From: Bradyrhizobium genosp. SA-3
Lineage (GTDB): Bacteria; Pseudomonadota; Alphaproteobacteria; Rhizobiales; Xanthobacteraceae
Length of the DNA: 55,559 nucleotides
Direction: 5' to 3'
NCBI RefSeq assembly: GCF_004212635.1
Contig: NZ_PSRT01000050.1
Coordinates: forward strand, 1-55,559
The notes under the pieces were generated by a model that saw only the letters and a program-made list of their open reading frames with translations, did no database searches and was not told the origin of the DNA. The number at the start of each line of letters is the position of its first letter. The stretch's first letter is position 1. This document shows positions 7,711-16,495 of this stretch, in pieces. A program made the translations under genes and the position numbers.

Positions 7711-8751
7711 ATGGCGGCACAGGTCGGCATCGCTCCCGTCAAGCAGCGAGGCGTCGCCACGCTGGGCGGAACGGAAAAGGTCGCTGCGCTCCTCCTGGCC
7801 ATGGGCCGGCAGGCGGCCGCGAGCGTGCTCCAGCAGTTCGAGCCGCAGGAGATCCGCATCGTCACCAAGGCCGCGGCGGAGCTGCGGCCGATCACGGCGC
7901 AGGAGCTCGAGGGGATCGTCGAGGAATTCGCCCAGCAATTCTCGATGGGCGCCAACATCCTCGGCACGCTCGGCGGTCTCGAGGCCGTGCTCGGTGACGT
8001 GCTGCCGGCCGACCAGGTCTCGCAGATCATGTCGGACCTGCTCGGCAATTCGAGCCGGTCGGTCTGGGATCGCGTCTCGTCAGTGTCGGAGAACTCGCTG
8101 GCGAGCTATCTCTCCAAGGAGCACCCGCAGACCGCGGCGCTCATCCTGTCCAAGGTCAAGCCGGCCTGTGCCGCCAAGGTCATGAGCCAGCTGCCATCCA
8201 GCCTGCGCAACGAGCTGATGCGGCGCGTGCTGAGCCTGAAGCCGATCGTCGACGACGCCATGCGCATCATCGAGAAGACGCTGCACGAGGATCTGACGCT
8301 CAACTTCGCGCGCAACCTCGGCGCCGACACCTACGCCCGCGTCGCCGACATCATCAACAAGATGGAGCGCGGTCATATCGAGGACATGCTGAAGAGCCTG
8401 TCGGAGAAGCGGCCGAAGTCGGCCGAAGTGCTGAAGGAGCTGCTGTTCACGTTCGACGACGTCATCAACCTGACGCCGAAGGCGCGCACCATGATCTTCG
8501 ACCAGGTGCCGACCGATCGCATCGTCGTCGCGCTCAAGGGGACCGACAAGAGCTTCCGCGAGCTGATCCTGTCCTCGGTCGCCTCGCGCGTCCGCCGCGT
8601 CGTCGAACACGAGCTCGCCATCGGCGAGCCGTCGAACCAGCGCGATGTGCTGGAGGCGCGGCGCGTGATCACCGACCTCGCGCTCGAGCTGGCGGAGAAG
8701 GGTGAAATCGAGCTCAACCCCGAGCAGGAGGATGAGCTGGTCTTCCGCTGA
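7711..8751 (+). CDS. fliG: Flagellar motor switch protein FliG
   Basis: A 346-residue rotor protein that contacts the stator and FliF. The middle-domain EHPQ motif is at 137-140 (SKEHPQTAALIL), and the armadillo-like helices and C-terminal domain (LTPKARTMIFDQVPTDRIVV onward) are present. Around the torque helix the paired acidic residues of E. coli FliG (DD) appear as H-E in VVEHELA, a conservative variant. It follows fliN with no real gap. Confidence 0.96.
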   Translation: MAAQVGIAPVKQRGVATLGGTEKVAALLLAMGRQAAASVLQQFEPQEIRIVTKAAAELRPITAQELEGIVEEFAQQFSMGANILGTLGGLEAVLGDVLPADQVSQIMSDLLGNSSRSVWDRVSSVSENSLASYLSKEHPQTAALILSKVKPACAAKVMSQLPSSLRNELMRRVLSLKPIVDDAMRIIEKTLHEDLTLNFARNLGADTYARVADIINKMERGHIEDMLKSLSEKRPKSAEVLKELLFTFDDVINLTPKARTMIFDQVPTDRIVVALKGTDKSFRELILSSVASRVRRVVEHELAIGEPSNQRDVLEARRVITDLALELAEKGEIELNPEQEDELVFR

Positions 8752-8764
8752 CCGCTGAACGGGC

Positions 8765-9850
8765 ATGGCAGAAACATCCGATCAGGAGAGCAAGACAGAA
8801 GAGCCGACCGAGAAGAAAGTCCGAGATGCGCTCGAACAGGGCAAAATCCCGGTCTCTCGGGAGGCGTCCATCTTCGCCTCGATGGCTGCGCTGATGGTGA
8901 TCCAGGCCTTCCTGATCGGTCAGGGCGTGCAGCAATTGACGCCGACGCTGAAGAGCTTTCTCGACGATCCCGAGGGCTTCCCGCTCAGCACCGCGGCGGA
9001 CGCGCAGAACCTACTCACCGTGGTGGGACTTCAGTCGCTGCGATTCCTGGTGCCGCTGGTCGTCATCATGATGGTATTCGGCCTCGCCGCCTCGCTGCTG
9101 CAAAATGCGCCGCGCCTGGTGCTGGAGCGCATCAAGCCGGACTTGTCGCGCATCTCCCCGGTCAGCGGCTGGAGCCGTCTGTTCGGCACGCAAGGACTCG
9201 TCGAGTTCGCCAAGTCGTTGTTCAAGCTCGCCTCGGTGACCGCCGTCGTCGCCTTCGTGCTGCGCTCGTCCGAGGCGAAGGCGTTCGAGGCGATGTACAC
9301 CGATCCGGTGGCGCTGCCGGAGATGATCCTCAACATCGCGATGCGGATCGTCTCGGCGATCTGCATCGCGACCATCGTCCTGGTGGCGATCGATCTCGCC
9401 TGGGCGCGCTTCCACTGGCGGCGCGAGCTGCGCATGACGCGGCAGGAGATCAAGGACGAGCACAAGCAGGCGGAAGGCGATCCACTGATCAAGGCGCGCC
9501 TGCGCTCGCTGGCGCGCGACCGCTCGCGGCAGCGCATGATCGCATCCGCCGCGCGCGCGACGCTGGTGATTGCGAACCCGACGCATTTCGCGATCGCGCT
9601 GCGCTACAAGCGTGAGGAGAACGCGGCGCCTCTGGTGGTCGCCAAGGGCATGGACGTGATCGCGCTGAAGATCCGCGAAGTTGCCGAGCAGAACCGGATT
9701 CCGGTCATCGAGAACAAGGCGCTTGCGCGCGCGCTCTACGAGGCGGTGCAGGTCGACCAGGTGATTCCGGCGGAGTTCTTCCGCCCCGTAGCCGAGATCA
9801 TCTACTTCCTCCAGTCCAAGCAGACGGCACGACCCGAGAAGGTCCAGTAG
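8765..9850 (+). CDS. flhB: Flagellar export switch protein FlhB
   Basis: A 361-residue inner-membrane component of the flagellar type III export gate that switches from rod/hook to filament substrates. The autocleavage motif NPTH is at residues 271-274 (VIANPTHFAIALRY). Four membrane segments precede it and a soluble C-terminal domain follows. The N-terminal leader is rich in E, K and T, as usual. Last gene of the motA operon; 85 bases separate it from the chosen flgB start. Confidence 0.97.
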   Translation: MAETSDQESKTEEPTEKKVRDALEQGKIPVSREASIFASMAALMVIQAFLIGQGVQQLTPTLKSFLDDPEGFPLSTAADAQNLLTVVGLQSLRFLVPLVVIMMVFGLAASLLQNAPRLVLERIKPDLSRISPVSGWSRLFGTQGLVEFAKSLFKLASVTAVVAFVLRSSEAKAFEAMYTDPVALPEMILNIAMRIVSAICIATIVLVAIDLAWARFHWRRELRMTRQEIKDEHKQAEGDPLIKARLRSLARDRSRQRMIASAARATLVIANPTHFAIALRYKREENAAPLVVAKGMDVIALKIREVAEQNRIPVIENKALARALYEAVQVDQVIPAEFFRPVAEIIYFLQSKQTARPEKVQ

Positions 9851-9876
9851 ATTTTTGAGGATGGTGCTTCGCGCAT

Positions 9877-9903
9877 CAGCTTGACGAAAGCTTAACGCCC
9901 TAG
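9877..9903 (+). promoter_or_regulatory. Flagellar promoter-like box, flgB operon
   Basis: CAGCTT (9877-9882), 5 bases, AAGCTT (9888-9893), 6 bases, CTAG (9900-9903). AGCTT and AAGCT form a dyad around the 5-base spacer. It has the same spacing as the motA copy. It ends 32 bases before the GTG at 9936 but only 11 bases before the ATG at 9915, which argues for the GTG start. Confidence 0.55.
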
Positions 9904-9935
9904 GGTTCTCCCGAATGGACCAGAACGGGGCTGTC

Positions 9936-10316
9936 GTGGGACCGCTTTATCTCTTCGAACTCGCATCGTCGCAGGCGCGCTACCTCGAGCTCCGCCAGTC
10001 GACCATCGCGACCAATGTCGCCAACGCCAACACGCCTGGCTTCAAGGCGCGCGATGTCGAACCCTTCAACAAGGTGCTCGACGGCATGCCGGTCAGGCTC
10101 GCAACGACCTCGCCCTCGCACATGCAGCTGTCCGCCGCCGAGACCGATACGCGCAAGATCGCCAAGAAGGACAGCTGGGAAGTGGTTCACTCCGGCAATT
10201 CGGTCAGTCTCGAGCAGGAGATGATCAAGGGCAACGACGTCAATCGCGACTATTCGATGAACTCGGCGATCGTGCGGTCGTTTCACCGCATGGTCCTGTC
10301 GAGTGCGAAGGCCTGA
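9936..10316 (+). CDS. flgB: Proximal rod protein FlgB
   Basis: A rod protein of 126 residues from the GTG at 9936 (MGPLYLFELASSQARYLELR). The rod signature TNVANANTPGFKARDVEPF is near residue 29-48, and the C-terminal helix ends in FHRMVLSSAKA. The ATG at 9915 in the same frame would add seven residues, but it has no clear ribosome site and lies too close to the promoter-like box. The GTG has ACGGGG 5 bases upstream. First gene of the long flgB-fliP operon. Confidence 0.9.
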   Translation: MGPLYLFELASSQARYLELRQSTIATNVANANTPGFKARDVEPFNKVLDGMPVRLATTSPSHMQLSAAETDTRKIAKKDSWEVVHSGNSVSLEQEMIKGNDVNRDYSMNSAIVRSFHRMVLSSAKA

Positions 10317-10327
10317 GGTGAATTGAT

Positions 10328-10744
10328 ATGCTGGACTCTCTACAGTCGTCATTGACGGTCGCAAGTTCCGGGCTCGAAGCGCAGTCGACGCGCATGCGCA
10401 TCGTCTCGGAGAATCTCGCCAACGCGACGTCGACCGGGCGCACTGCCGGGGCCGATCCGTATCAGCGCAAGACCATCACCTTCGATGCCGCCATGGACCG
10501 TGCCTCGGGTGCGCAGCTTGCGAAAGTCAAGGAGATCGGGGTCGACACCACGCCGTACCGCGTCGAGTACGACCCGGGGCATCCCGCCGCCGACAAGGCC
10601 GGCTACGTCAAGCTGCCGAACGTCAACATGATGATCGAGATGGCCGACATGCGTGAGGTCAACCGGTCCTATGAGGCCAATCTCCAGGTCGTGAAACAAG
10701 TGCGGTCGATGCTGGGAATGACCATCGACCTCTTGAGGAGCTGA
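10328..10744 (+). CDS. flgC: Proximal rod protein FlgC
   Basis: A 138-residue rod protein. The N-terminal rod motif is seen as SLTVASSGLEAQSTRM followed by SENLANATSTG, and the C-terminal segment MADMREVNRSYEANLQVVKQ is the conserved coiled part. The ATG has GAGG 9 bases upstream. It lies 11 bases after flgB and directly before fliE, the standard flgBC-fliE order. Confidence 0.96.
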   Translation: MLDSLQSSLTVASSGLEAQSTRMRIVSENLANATSTGRTAGADPYQRKTITFDAAMDRASGAQLAKVKEIGVDTTPYRVEYDPGHPAADKAGYVKLPNVNMMIEMADMREVNRSYEANLQVVKQVRSMLGMTIDLLRS

Positions 10745-10746
10745 CA

Positions 10747-11076
10747 ATGCTTGAGGCAATTTCATCCACGGCGATCTCCGCCGGCCAGGCGGCAAGCCGC
10801 GCGACCGAGACGCAGGCCATCTCACCGGCGGCGACGACCGCGATTCAGATCGGTGACGATGTCGGCTTCGAATCGGTGATGAAGCAGGTGACGACGGACG
10901 CGATCGGAACGCTGAAGGCGGGCGAAGCGGCGTCGATCTCGGCGATGCAGGGCAAGGAATCGACGCGGCGCGTCGTGGAGGCGCTGATGTCGGCCGAGCA
11001 GGCCTTGCAGACGGCGGTCGCGGTTCGCGACAAGGTCGTGCAGGCCTACCAAGAAGTCGTTCGGATGTCGATTTGA
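10747..11076 (+). CDS. fliE: Hook-basal body protein FliE
   Basis: A 109-residue protein that joins the MS ring to the rod. The N-terminal third is alanine-rich and variable. The conserved C-terminal half (FESVMKQVTTDAIGTLKAGE, then QALQTAVAVRDKVVQAYQEV) is typical of FliE. A strong GAGGAG site lies before the ATG. It is two bases after flgC. Confidence 0.95.
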   Translation: MLEAISSTAISAGQAASRATETQAISPAATTAIQIGDDVGFESVMKQVTTDAIGTLKAGEAASISAMQGKESTRRVVEALMSAEQALQTAVAVRDKVVQAYQEVVRMSI

Positions 11077-11094
11077 TCTGAAGGAGTGACGATC

Positions 11095-11883
11095 GTGAAA
11101 TCGCTCGCTATTGCGGCCACGGGCATGAACGCCCAGCAGACCAACATCGAGGTCATCGCCAACAACATCGCCAACATCAACTCGACGTCGTACAAGCGGG
11201 CGCGCGCGGAATTCACCGATCTGTTCTATCAGATGGACCGCATGCAGGGCGTCGCCAACGTCAACGGCTCCTCCCCGATTCCGGAGGGCGCCAATCTCGG
11301 CCTCGGCGTCAAGTCGGCGGCGATTCGCAAGCTGCACATCCAAGGCGCGCTGACGCAGACCGGCAACCCCTACGACCTCGCGATCAACGGCCGCGGCTGG
11401 TTTCAGGTGCTGGGCCCCAACAACGAGGTGCAATACACCCGCGCCGGCTCGTTCAATACGAATGCCAACGGCCAGCTCGTCACGATCGACGGCTATCTGC
11501 TGGACCCCGCGATCACGGTGCCGCAGGGAACGGTCGAGGTCACGGTCAACCAGACCGGACAGGTGTTTGCCAAGCTGGACACGGAAATAAATCCGCGGCA
11601 GATCGGCCAGCTCAATCTCGCCAATTTCGCCAACGAGGCGGGTCTCGAGCCGCTCGGCAGCAATCTCTATCGCGAGACTACGGCGTCCGGCACGCCGGTC
11701 GTCGGGCTGCCGGGCGATTCCGGCTACGGCAAGATCAACCAGAAATATCTCGAAGCCTCGAACGTTGATCCCGTCAAGGAAATCACCGAGTTGATTTCGG
11801 CGCAGCGCGCCTACGAAATGAACGCCAAGGTCATCCAGGCCTCGGATGAAATGGCTTCGACTGTCTCGAAGGGCTTGCGCTAG
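11095..11883 (+). CDS. flgG: Distal rod protein FlgG
   Basis: A 262-residue distal rod protein starting MKSLAIAATGMNAQQTN, with the rod motif ANNIANINSTSYKRARAEF. The length is exactly that of other FlgG proteins. The GTG at 11095 was preferred over the GTG at 11086 because AAGGAG lies 8-9 bases before it and would be overlapped by the earlier codon, and because FlgG families start at this point. The C-terminal region SAQRAYEMNAKVIQASDEM is conserved. Confidence 0.96.
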   Translation: MKSLAIAATGMNAQQTNIEVIANNIANINSTSYKRARAEFTDLFYQMDRMQGVANVNGSSPIPEGANLGLGVKSAAIRKLHIQGALTQTGNPYDLAINGRGWFQVLGPNNEVQYTRAGSFNTNANGQLVTIDGYLLDPAITVPQGTVEVTVNQTGQVFAKLDTEINPRQIGQLNLANFANEAGLEPLGSNLYRETTASGTPVVGLPGDSGYGKINQKYLEASNVDPVKEITELISAQRAYEMNAKVIQASDEMASTVSKGLR

Positions 11884-11896
11884 TTCCGGTGGCTCG

Positions 11897-12373
11897 ATGT
11901 TGAACAGGGTGGGCCTGATCATGCGCGGGTTGGCCGCCGTGCTGCTGGTTCTCGTCTCGGCGCGCCTCGCGGCGGCCGAGGAGAAACGGCTTCCCGTACC
12001 GGCCGTCTCGATCCGCGCGGGCGAGCTGATCCGGGACGACATGATCACTGAGCGCACCTTCGCGCCGAGCCTGCTCGGCGTCGCCATGTTCATCGAAGGA
12101 CGTCAGGTCCTGGTCGGTCGCATGGCGCGGCGCACGCTGCTGCCGGGCCAGCCGATCCCGACCAATTCGGTGGAGGATCCCTGGACAGTCGCCCGCGGCG
12201 CCATGGTCAAGGTCGTGGTGGAAGACAGCGGCCTGTCCATCGTCACCTACGGCTCGGCGATGCAGTCGGGCGCGGCCGGCGCGCTCATCCCGGTGCGAAA
12301 CACCGATACCGGCGTGATCATCAGGGGCATCGTCCAGCCGGACGGCACGGTCAAGGTCGTGGATGGGTCATGA
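11897..12373 (+). CDS. flgA: P-ring assembly chaperone FlgA
   Basis: A 158-residue periplasmic protein that helps build the P ring. It has a signal peptide (hydrophobic core LAAVLLVLVSARLAAA, cleavage expected after LAAA) and a SAF/FlgA domain (VPAVSIRAGELIRDDMI, then VKVVVEDSGLSIVTYG). The start could be the ATG at 11897 or at 11921; the second places the signal peptide closest to the N-terminus. It overlaps flgI by 4 bases, so translation is probably coupled. Confidence 0.9.
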   Translation: MLNRVGLIMRGLAAVLLVLVSARLAAAEEKRLPVPAVSIRAGELIRDDMITERTFAPSLLGVAMFIEGRQVLVGRMARRTLLPGQPIPTNSVEDPWTVARGAMVKVVVEDSGLSIVTYGSAMQSGAAGALIPVRNTDTGVIIRGIVQPDGTVKVVDGS

Positions 12374-13500
12374 CCAGAGTCCTGCTTGCGCTCGTCCTCC
12401 TTCTCTTCACCGCCAGCGCTCAGGCCGCGGTCCGCATCAAGGACATCGCGGACATCAAGGGACTGCGCGAGAACCAGATCGTCGGCTATGGCCTCGTGAT
12501 CGGCCTGAACGGCACCGGCGACACGCTCCGCAATGCGCCGTTCACCGAACAGTCCCTGCAATCGATGCTCGAGAACATGGGCATCAATGTCAGGAACGAG
12601 ACCACGAGCACCAACAATCCCACGCGTCCGACGACGCTGCGCACGCGCAACGTCGCGGCCGTGATGGTGACCGCGGACCTGCCGCCCTCGATCGGTGCCG
12701 GCGAGCGGATGGACGTGACCGTGTCGTCGCTCGGCGATGCGACCTCGCTGCTCGGCGGCACGCTGGTGATGACGTCGCTACGGGCGGCGGATGGTGCGGT
12801 CTATGCGGTCGCGCAGGGCGCGATCACGGTCGCCGGCTACAGCGTCGGCGGCCAGGCGCAGAACGTCAGCCAGGGCACGCCGACTGCGGGGCGCATTCCG
12901 AACGGCGCGCTGGTCGAGCGCGAAGTGCAGGGAAGCCTCCATGAAATGGAATTCCTGGTGCTGGAGCTCAAGAACCCGGACTTCGTCACCGCAACGCGCA
13001 TTCTCGATGCTATCAACCGCTACGCCGGCGGCCGCTATCGCGCGCAGATCGCCTTCGAGCGCGACTATCGCACGATCGTGCTGTCGAAGCCGCGCAACAT
13101 CGGCCCGGTCCGATTCCTGGCCGAAATCGGCGAGCTGACGGTCGAGCCGGACACGCCCGCGCGGGTGGTGATCAACGAGCGCACCGGCACGGTGGTGATC
13201 GGGCGCGACGTGCGGATATCGACCGTTGCCGTGACGCACGGCAATCTGACGGTGCGCGTCACCGAGCTTCCCGTGGTGTCGCAGCCGGCGCCGTTCTCGC
13301 GAGGTCAGACGGTGGTCGTTCCGCAGACCGTGGTCGAGGCCAACGAGGCCGGCGCGCAGGTGGCGATCCTGAGCGGCGTCGATCTCCAGCGCCTGGTACG
13401 CGGGCTGAACCAGATCGGCCTGAAACCATCAGGCATCATCGCCATCCTCCAGGCGATCAAGACGGCCGGCGCGCTCCAGGCCGATGTCATCGTGCAATGA
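12370..13500 (+). CDS. flgI: Flagellar P-ring protein FlgI
   Basis: A 376-residue periplasmic P-ring subunit. The signal peptide is MTRVLLALVLLLFTASAQA, and the mature N-terminus VRIKDIADIKGLRENQIVGY is diagnostic, as is GLVIGLNGTGDT. The C-terminal end (QIGLKPSGIIAILQAIKTAG) matches FlgI closely. Translationally coupled to flgA. Confidence 0.97.
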   Translation: MTRVLLALVLLLFTASAQAAVRIKDIADIKGLRENQIVGYGLVIGLNGTGDTLRNAPFTEQSLQSMLENMGINVRNETTSTNNPTRPTTLRTRNVAAVMVTADLPPSIGAGERMDVTVSSLGDATSLLGGTLVMTSLRAADGAVYAVAQGAITVAGYSVGGQAQNVSQGTPTAGRIPNGALVEREVQGSLHEMEFLVLELKNPDFVTATRILDAINRYAGGRYRAQIAFERDYRTIVLSKPRNIGPVRFLAEIGELTVEPDTPARVVINERTGTVVIGRDVRISTVAVTHGNLTVRVTELPVVSQPAPFSRGQTVVVPQTVVEANEAGAQVAILSGVDLQRLVRGLNQIGLKPSGIIAILQAIKTAGALQADVIVQ

Positions 13501-13567
13501 TGCACAAGCGTCGTGCAAGCTTGGTCGCTCAATGCTCTGGTCTCGACCGAGAATCGCACGCGGCCCG

Positions 13568-14323
13568 ATGCTGAAGCTGGATCACAAAGCCAAACTCCTC
13601 CTCGTCGCGGTGTGGACGCTTGCGGGCGCTTCGCCCGTGCTGGCGCTGGATGAGGCGAAGCCGACGAAGCCGCTCAATCTGCTCTCCTTCGCGCGTGCCC
13701 GCGCGTCCGGACCGCAGAAGCCGGGCACGCCGGCCACCCCGATTCCGGGCGGAAGCGCCTCCGTCCGTGCGACGGCGTGGGCGGCGGAAGATTCAGGTCC
13801 GGCCATCACCGGCGCAGTGCCGGCTTCCGAGACGCCGGCGCCGGCACCTGTACGTGCAGCCAAACCCGGCAGCGTCACGGCGCCGCCGAAGCCCGCATCG
13901 CCGCAGGCCGCCGTGCCCGCCGACAATGACGTCGCGCTATTCTGTAGCAACGTGGCCGACCCCGCCGTCGATGCAAGGCTGGCCTGGCAGCTCAAGGAGC
14001 TGGAGAAGGCAGAGAACCTGCTCCGCGAACGGATCGCCGAGGTCGAGGCCAAGCGTGCCGAATACGAGAAGTGGATGGCGCTGCGAGACGACTTCCTGAA
14101 GAAGGCCGAAGCCAGCGTCGTCGAGATCTATTCGCGCATGAAGCCGGAGGCCGCGGCGACCCAGATTGCCGGCATGGCCGACGAGACCGCCGCCGCCGTG
14201 CTCGCCAAGCTCAGCCCGAGGAGCTCGAGCGCAATCTTCAACGAGATGGATACGGCCCGTGCGGCGCACCTCGCCGACCTGCTCGGCGGGATGCGCCGTG
14301 TGGATGACGGAAAGACCAAATAG
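13568..14323 (+). CDS. motE: MotE-like periplasmic protein
   Basis: A protein of about 251 residues with a signal peptide (MLKLDHKAKLLLVAVWTLAG, cleavage near SPVLA). A long Pro/Ala-rich linker runs to about residue 120, then a helical coiled coil (LKELEKAENLLRERIAEVEA) and a C-terminal MgtE-N/FliG-like segment (MKPEAAATQIAGMADETAAA, LSPRSSSAIFNEM). This layout and the neighbours fit MotE, a chaperone of the periplasmic MotC protein in Sinorhizobium. The linker is long for the family. The start at 13532 is an alternative. The gene abuts flgH with no spacing. Confidence 0.75.
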   Translation: MLKLDHKAKLLLVAVWTLAGASPVLALDEAKPTKPLNLLSFARARASGPQKPGTPATPIPGGSASVRATAWAAEDSGPAITGAVPASETPAPAPVRAAKPGSVTAPPKPASPQAAVPADNDVALFCSNVADPAVDARLAWQLKELEKAENLLRERIAEVEAKRAEYEKWMALRDDFLKKAEASVVEIYSRMKPEAAATQIAGMADETAAAVLAKLSPRSSSAIFNEMDTARAAHLADLLGGMRRVDDGKTK

Positions 14324-15031
14324 ATGAAGAAGCCGATCCTCATCCTCCCGCTCGTACTGGCGTCTGTCTTCCTCGCCGGATGCTTCCATGATCCGGCCGA
14401 GATCTTGACCGGCCCGCAAATGTCGCCGGTCGGCAGCGGCTTGAGGACCCAGGCCGATCCGATCCCGGTGACGCCGCGCATGCGCACGCCCGTCAGCTAT
14501 CGATCGACCTGGGACGACGGCACCGATCTCTACCGCGATCCCCGCGCCCGGCGTACCGGCGACGTCGTGACGGTGATCATCTCGATGCAGGACAAGGCCA
14601 AGCTCGACAACAAGACCGGCCGCTCGCGCGATTCGCAGGTCAAGTTCGGGCTCGACTGGTTGATGGACGTCGCAGGATGGAGCGACAAGGGTCAGACCAA
14701 CGCCAATCTCAGCACCAACACCCAGATCAAGGGTAACGGCCAGATCGACCGCACCGAGGATATCAAGCTCTCGATCGCCGCCATCGTCACCGACGTATTG
14801 CCGAACGGCAATATGATGATCAGCGGCTCGCAGGAATTCCGCGTCAACACCGAGATGCGCGTGCTCAATGTCGGCGGCATCGTGCGTCCGCGCGACATCT
14901 CGCGAGCCAACACGATCTCCTACGACAAGATCGCCGAGGCGCGCGTGTCCTATGGTGGCCGTGGAAATCTCTCTGACGTGCAGCAGCCTGGATGGGGACA
15001 CCGGATCTATGACGCCGTGGCACCATTCTGA
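14324..15031 (+). CDS. flgH: Flagellar L-ring lipoprotein FlgH
   Basis: A 235-residue outer-membrane L-ring protein. The lipobox LAGC places the lipidated cysteine at residue 20. The conserved core is seen in RDPRARRTGDVVTVIISMQD and in NGNMMISGSQEFRVNTEMRV near the C-terminus. The ATG follows directly on the stop of the preceding gene, so expression is coupled. Confidence 0.97.
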   Translation: MKKPILILPLVLASVFLAGCFHDPAEILTGPQMSPVGSGLRTQADPIPVTPRMRTPVSYRSTWDDGTDLYRDPRARRTGDVVTVIISMQDKAKLDNKTGRSRDSQVKFGLDWLMDVAGWSDKGQTNANLSTNTQIKGNGQIDRTEDIKLSIAAIVTDVLPNGNMMISGSQEFRVNTEMRVLNVGGIVRPRDISRANTISYDKIAEARVSYGGRGNLSDVQQPGWGHRIYDAVAPF

Positions 15032-15073
15032 GATCCGCACCGGCCGAGCCGCGTCGCGAGGGCAGGGGACGTG

Positions 15074-15517
15074 ATGCGCCTGATTGCGGCCATTGTCGTG
15101 CTGACCCTTGTCGCGATCGGTGCGGGCGCGCTTGCCGGCCTGCATCTGTTTGCGGCCGCCGAGCGCGTCGCCGACGCGAAGAAGAGCGCCACGCCGCCGC
15201 CGATTGCGTCGAGCTACGCCGGCAGCGCGCGGCTTCGAAAACTGTCCCCGATCGTGACCAATCTCGCCGCCCCTGCCAACAACTGGGCCCGCGTCGAGGC
15301 CTCCATGGTGACCGAGAGCATGAGCGACGAGGATGCCGGCATCCTGGCCGCTCACATCAGCGAGGACATCATCACCTATCTGCGGTCGGCGTCGGTTGGC
15401 CAGTTCGAAGGATCGCGCGGGCTCCAGCACCTGCGCGACGACCTGACCGAGCGCGCCAATATCCGCTCGTCGGGCAAGGTCCGCGAATTGATCATTGAGA
15501 CGTTGGTGATCCAGTGA
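15074..15517 (+). CDS. fliL: Flagellar basal body-associated protein FliL
   Basis: A 147-residue single-pass inner-membrane protein. The N-terminal membrane helix MRLIAAIVVLTLVAIGAGA is followed by a periplasmic domain with the FliL end pattern LRDDLTERANIRSSGKVREL then IIETLVIQ. In other bacteria FliL surrounds the stator and supports torque. Start at ATG 15074; a GTG immediately before (15071) is possible, and AGGGG lies upstream. It overlaps fliP by 4 bases. A second FliL-like protein is at 35311. Confidence 0.88.
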   Translation: MRLIAAIVVLTLVAIGAGALAGLHLFAAAERVADAKKSATPPPIASSYAGSARLRKLSPIVTNLAAPANNWARVEASMVTESMSDEDAGILAAHISEDIITYLRSASVGQFEGSRGLQHLRDDLTERANIRSSGKVRELIIETLVIQ

Positions 15518-16254
15518 GAGTGAGAGTCCTGCTGCTCGCGTTGATCCTGGTCGTGTTGCCCGAAGTGGCGCTGGCCCAGATTCCGGATCTCAACTCGCTG
15601 CTGCCGCCCGGCAACGGCTCGACCAGCGGCCGCATCATCCAACTGATGGCGCTGATCACGGTGCTGTCGGTGGCGCCGGGCCTGCTCATCATGGTGACGA
15701 GCTTCACGCGATTTGCGGTGGCGCTGTCGTTCCTGCGCGCCGGTCTCGGCCTCCAGACCACTCCGGCCAACCTGGTGCTGATCAGCCTCGCGCTGTTCAT
15801 GACCTTCTACGTGATGGCGCCGACATTCGACCGCGCCTGGGAGACTGGCGTCCAGCCGCTGATGAAGAACGAGATCTCGGAGGAAGAGGCCTATCTGAAG
15901 ATCACCGATCCCTTCCGCGAGTTCATGCTGGCCCACGTTCGCGACAAGGATCTCCAGACCTTCGAGGCGCTCGCCGCGGAAAGCTTTCGCAAGAAGTTCG
16001 ACGACAAGCGCATCGACATGCGCGTCATCATTCCGGCCTTCATGATCTCCGAACTCAGGCGTTCGTTCGAGATCGGATTCCTCATCATCCTGCCGTTCCT
16101 CGTCATCGACATGATCGTGGCGACGCTGACCATGTCGATGGGCATGATGATGATGCCGCCGACGATCCTCGCGCTGCCGTTCAAGATGCTGTTCTTCGTG
16201 CTGATCGACGGCTGGAACCTGCTCGCCTCCGGACTGGTGCGGTCGTTCTCCTGA
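15514..16254 (+). CDS. fliP: Flagellar export gate protein FliP
   Basis: A 246-residue inner-membrane component of the FliPQR export gate. A signal-like N-terminus (VLLLALILVVLPEVALAQIP) is followed by the diagnostic MVTSFTRFAVALSFLRAGLG and the C-terminal MMMPPTILALPFKMLFFVLI. Last gene of the flgB operon. FliQ (30693) and FliR (33107) are encoded elsewhere in the locus; no FliO is seen. Confidence 0.97.
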   Translation: MRVRVLLLALILVVLPEVALAQIPDLNSLLPPGNGSTSGRIIQLMALITVLSVAPGLLIMVTSFTRFAVALSFLRAGLGLQTTPANLVLISLALFMTFYVMAPTFDRAWETGVQPLMKNEISEEEAYLKITDPFREFMLAHVRDKDLQTFEALAAESFRKKFDDKRIDMRVIIPAFMISELRRSFEIGFLIILPFLVIDMIVATLTMSMGMMMMPPTILALPFKMLFFVLIDGWNLLASGLVRSFS

Positions 16255-16351
16255 AAGAGCGCCGCTCGGACCGCGTCATCATGGTTAGCGGATGGTAACC
16301 GCGATACCGCCGCTACAGCGATGATATTCAAGGCGATTTTAATTCGGCGGC

Positions 16352-16368
16352 AAGATTCGGCGTGCTAG
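16352..16368 (+). promoter_or_regulatory. Flagellar promoter-like box, flagellin 1
   Basis: AAGATT followed after 7 bases by CTAG (16365-16368), one base longer than other copies and with a degenerate upstream hexamer. The CTAG ends exactly 127 bases before the ATG, the same distance as in the second flagellin gene. Downstream, ACGGCGGGTTGG (16378-16389) matches ACGACGGATTGG of the second gene. Confidence 0.45.
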
Positions 16369-16406
16369 CAAAGCGTCACGGCGGGTTGGACCCCACCCAC
16401 ATCAGT

Positions 16407-16495
16407 CCAAAGGCATGATGCCGCCCCTCCGTACCGGTGAAAGCCCGGTATGTCCCCAAGTGAAAATGTAACGCGTACATAAAGGGACATTCGCA
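16407..16495 (+). ncRNA. Structured flagellin mRNA leader, copy 1
   Basis: A 5' leader segment shared with the second flagellin gene. Three stems are possible. GGCA/TGCC is at 16412-16415 and 16419-16422. TACCGG/CCGGTA is at 16432-16437 and 16445-16450 with a 7-base loop. ATGTCCC/GGGACAT is at 16450-16456 and 16484-16490. The last stem includes the Shine-Dalgarno AGGGA and so would limit ribosome access. The arms are conserved between the two genes while the loop of the last stem differs in sequence and length. Confidence 0.65.

Noticed and set aside
16432..16457. Resemblance of the flagellin leader (GGTGAAAGCC, CCGG) to cobalamin or c-di-GMP riboswitch boxes
   Set aside because: Only a few bases match. 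The remaining conserved core of either riboswitch class is absent, and the leader is too short.
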